Source of the DNA: Sclerurus mexicanus
Lineage: Eukaryota > Chordata > Aves > Passeriformes > Furnariidae
DNA length: 64,000 nucleotides
Assembly (NCBI GenBank): GCA_013396755.1
Contig: VWZF01004054.1
Coordinates: forward strand, 1,057,230 to 1,121,229
Reading direction: 5' to 3'
Position numbers and translations under genes: made by a program. The notes beneath the pieces were generated by a model. The model saw nothing but the letters and a program-made list of their open reading frames with translations. It searched no databases and was not told where the DNA came from. Positions within the stretch are counted from its first letter, which is position 1; every line of letters begins with the position of its first letter. Positions 61,681 to 64,000 of the stretch are shown here, one piece after another.

Positions 61681-63050
61681 GGAAGTGGCTGGGCCCCTCG
61701 TGCACCTCTTTTGGCCACAGTGTTATTACCAGCTATTTTTACTGAGCAACTATTTTGGGAGCGCCAGAGAGATAAGAAGGAGGAAACTTTGCTTAAAATC
61801 TAAAAGGAGTCAAGAGGAATGAATTAAAACCTTTTAGAAACTGGGAACATTTAGGTCAAATGCAAAAAAATCCAGGCTTTAGCAGCAGAGAGAGTGCCGT
61901 GAGCAAACAACAAACTCTAGTAATACAAGTGTCAGCAACAGAAACAATCAGAAATAAACAAAATCCTTGTTGAATTAGCGCAGAGGGAGATCTCATTTGT
62001 CCTTGGGCTGCATCGCGGGGAGCAACTTTTGTAAGGATATTATTGCCACAATGCATCAGAGCAGCACAGCCGGTCCCTCCTCAGGAGAAGGGCTGTTGCT
62101 GGGGTGGGATGTGCGAGTATTGCGAGATAGACCCCGTGGAAAGAGCTCACAGTCACAGCAGAGGGGCCTTCAGAGGCTTCGGCTCAGAGCGGGGATGCTC
62201 AGGGTTACAGCGGTACCCAACACCTGACCCGGCAAAACATCCCCACGAGCATCAACCACCCCGTTCTCCTCCTCCCGGGGGTGTGCACAGCACCCCTTGG
62301 CACCATCCTGACGTGCTGCAGGCTTGGGGAAGCGCTGGGTGTCTTCTTTGCCCTGGGAGACTGCCCTCCTCCTGCCTCGGCTCTGCCGGGAGGTGACTGG
62401 AACCGGGCTGAAACTGGGCATTTGCAAAGACCTCTTAGTGCCAGCCTGCAGGTCAAATCAGCTCCTCCGGCCTCAGCGCTGCAGCAGAACCCAAAGGTGT
62501 AGGCTGGGGCTTATTACACCAAACTTTAGCGCTTCCAGGGCTGCATTCAGTCTAAGAGCTGCTTCCAGAAATACCTCCAGAGAGTGGCAATTCACCCCAG
62601 AAAGAGTCTGCAGAAGTACTTCAGGACCACACACCGATTTTTGAGCATCGCAAATTTAAGTCTGTTGTGTCTCTGCCTCAAAAATCCTTCCCTGGGTGAT
62701 TTTGGAGAAGTCACTTCACAGCCCCAGACCTCAGTGTGTCTCACTGAGGCTGATATTCCTAACTTTGGAAGGAGATAATAAGCATTCCTGAATATTAACC
62801 ACTGTGCAGCAAGGACTCTGATAAAGATGATTACAGAAATAAACCACCAGTTGATAACCAAATGCAAAAAAAAAAAAGAAGCTATTATCCCCCCAGCATT
62901 ATCTCTGTGCTCTGCACTAGTACATTTTAAGGCAATCTCAGCTGAAAAGATGAAGACATAGCCATCCTTATAAACAAGGGTATTTCATTCAATAGATAGA
63001 AAGCTCTAAAGGGTTGCAGCTTTGCTGAAGCACTGAGACACTGAGAATTG
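61681..63050. other. Intergenic, no gene recognised
   Basis: A GC-richer patch with some CpG lies at about 62080-62480 and gives overlapping open frames without domains. Nothing else is recognised. Confidence 0.55.
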
Positions 63051-63059
63051 AAAGAGGTA

Positions 63060-63720
63060 GGGAGAATTAATTAGACTTCTGATATTATCCTGGTAAATAA
63101 AAGTAATAAGCGAAGCTCTGAAAAGGAAGACCTGATTCATATTCAAACATTTACAGAATAAACAGCTGCTGATTCTCCTATCTAGCCCAGGCCTTATCCT
63201 TTAAGGCTGCAATAAGTGACCTCTTAATCCTGGGCAAAAGACTGCATGAGCATCTGGAATTGAAAAAGAAAGCATATTTCCTTCACTATTCCAATTTCCA
63301 CTCAATTTCAGTATAAAGTTGTTTGTGTCTTTTTGTTTTGTTTTGTTTCCCACACTGATGTGTGTTTGATGATGAGATTTTGTGAATCTGAACACTTTTG
63401 CAGCCTTTTTTCCCCCTCTCTAAATAGAAGTACTGCAGTCCTTCAGCTGGGTTATATCTCCATTGTACTGGCCATGCTCTTAAAGCACTTATAGCAATAA
63501 TTTCTGGGCATGATGGACGGACTCAGCAATAACCTGATCCTGCAATGCACTGAATAAACACTTTAGCATTTAGTACATGGACACTAATGTGCTGGGAAGT
63601 AATTGCTTAGAGGTTCCCAGCTTCAATATAATAATGCAGGGATTGCATTTATACAGTGTACAGCAGAGGAAAAAGAATTATTATTGGCCAAACTTCCTCT
63701 CTCCCGTTTTGATTAGCGCA
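63060..63720. promoter_or_regulatory. Candidate conserved noncoding element
   Basis: Repeat-free AT-rich sequence with AGAATTAATTAGACTTC, CCTTATCCTTTAAGGCTGC, AAGTAATTGCTTAGAGG and AATTATTATTGGCC. A T-rich run near 63330 interrupts it. Evidence is composition and motif clustering only. Confidence 0.3.
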
Positions 63721-63820
63721 GTAGGAGAGGGATGAAGGTAAAGCCGAGGTGATCGCAGGTTCCCAGGTCCCCTGAGCTCCAGGGGCTGTGTTAGGATGCA
63801 GCTGTGCTTAAGAAGTGGAG

Positions 63821-63888
63821 AAATTCCACTGACTTCAGCCCATTTACTCTGATTTTACACCAGTGTTCCTGAGCGAAGGGCCTGACCA
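63821..63888 (+). mobile_element. Fragment of an old sauropsid interspersed repeat (family not assigned)
   Basis: The string around TTCCACTGACTTCAGCCC, then TACTCTGATTTTACACCAGT and CCTGAGCGAAGGGCCTGACC, resembles a repeat I remember as common in turtle and crocodilian genomes (ACTTCAGTGGG, TTACACCAGTGTAACTGAG). I cannot name the family without a library. Confidence 0.45.
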
Positions 63889-63956
63889 TTAATATCCTCC
63901 TTCACAACAGTACTGCTGAAACGAGTGAAAGATTAAAAAGCCAATGCTGGCTTGGC

Positions 63957-64000
63957 AAAAAAAAAAAAAAAAAAAAAAAGAAAAAAAAGAAAAAAAAAGA
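63957..64000. repeat. Poly(A) tract with G interruptions, running off the window
   Basis: An uninterrupted run of about 22 A followed by A8 blocks separated by single G. No retroelement body is recognised immediately 5' of it, so simple A-rich sequence is the neutral call. Confidence 0.9.

Overview
The window is vertebrate nuclear DNA, almost certainly from a bird and probably a passerine. Two things point there: several 3'-truncated CR1 LINE copies of the avian type, and one SINE with a tRNA-Ile-like head fused to a CR1-like tail, which matches my memory of the passerine family TguSINE1. There are no bacterial, organellar or viral genes, no true tRNA or rRNA, and no CRISPR array.

Region 1 (about 3.56-16.2 kb, + strand) holds the 3' end of one protein-coding gene, recognised as CDK5RAP2, the centrosomal gamma-tubulin-complex organiser and Cnn homologue. 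I place ten coding exons with GT-AG junctions. Their joined phases stay open through 472 complete codons plus TAA (1,421 coding bases), and exon content follows the vertebrate protein from its late coiled coils through the CM2 region to the C-terminus. The 5' part of the gene lies left of the window; positions 1-3563 look like intron and contain a CR1 copy. A short frame-coherent alternative terminal exon (4691-4737) could yield an isoform lacking CM2.

Region 2 (about 16.2-64 kb) is a 48-kb stretch with no gene I can support. In human the 3' end of CDK5RAP2 faces a large intergenic desert leading to BRINP1, and this layout fits that. It contains CR1 copies, an apparent older sauropsid repeat, microsatellites, a 12-bp and a 34-bp tandem array, two CTCF-like motifs, a POU-type palindrome, two inverted repeats, and AT-rich blocks dense in homeodomain-type cores that look like conserved noncoding elements. 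Long ORFs in its GC-richer parts (up to 306 codons) show no recognisable domains and are treated as chance.

The only gene function here is CDK5RAP2. The downstream elements are candidates for insulating or regulating neighbouring genes, and their conservation and activity cannot be judged from this sequence alone. I found no clearly new biological system. The best leads are the alternative last exon, the 34-bp array, the CTCF-like site beside a 12-bp array, and the AT-rich candidate enhancers.
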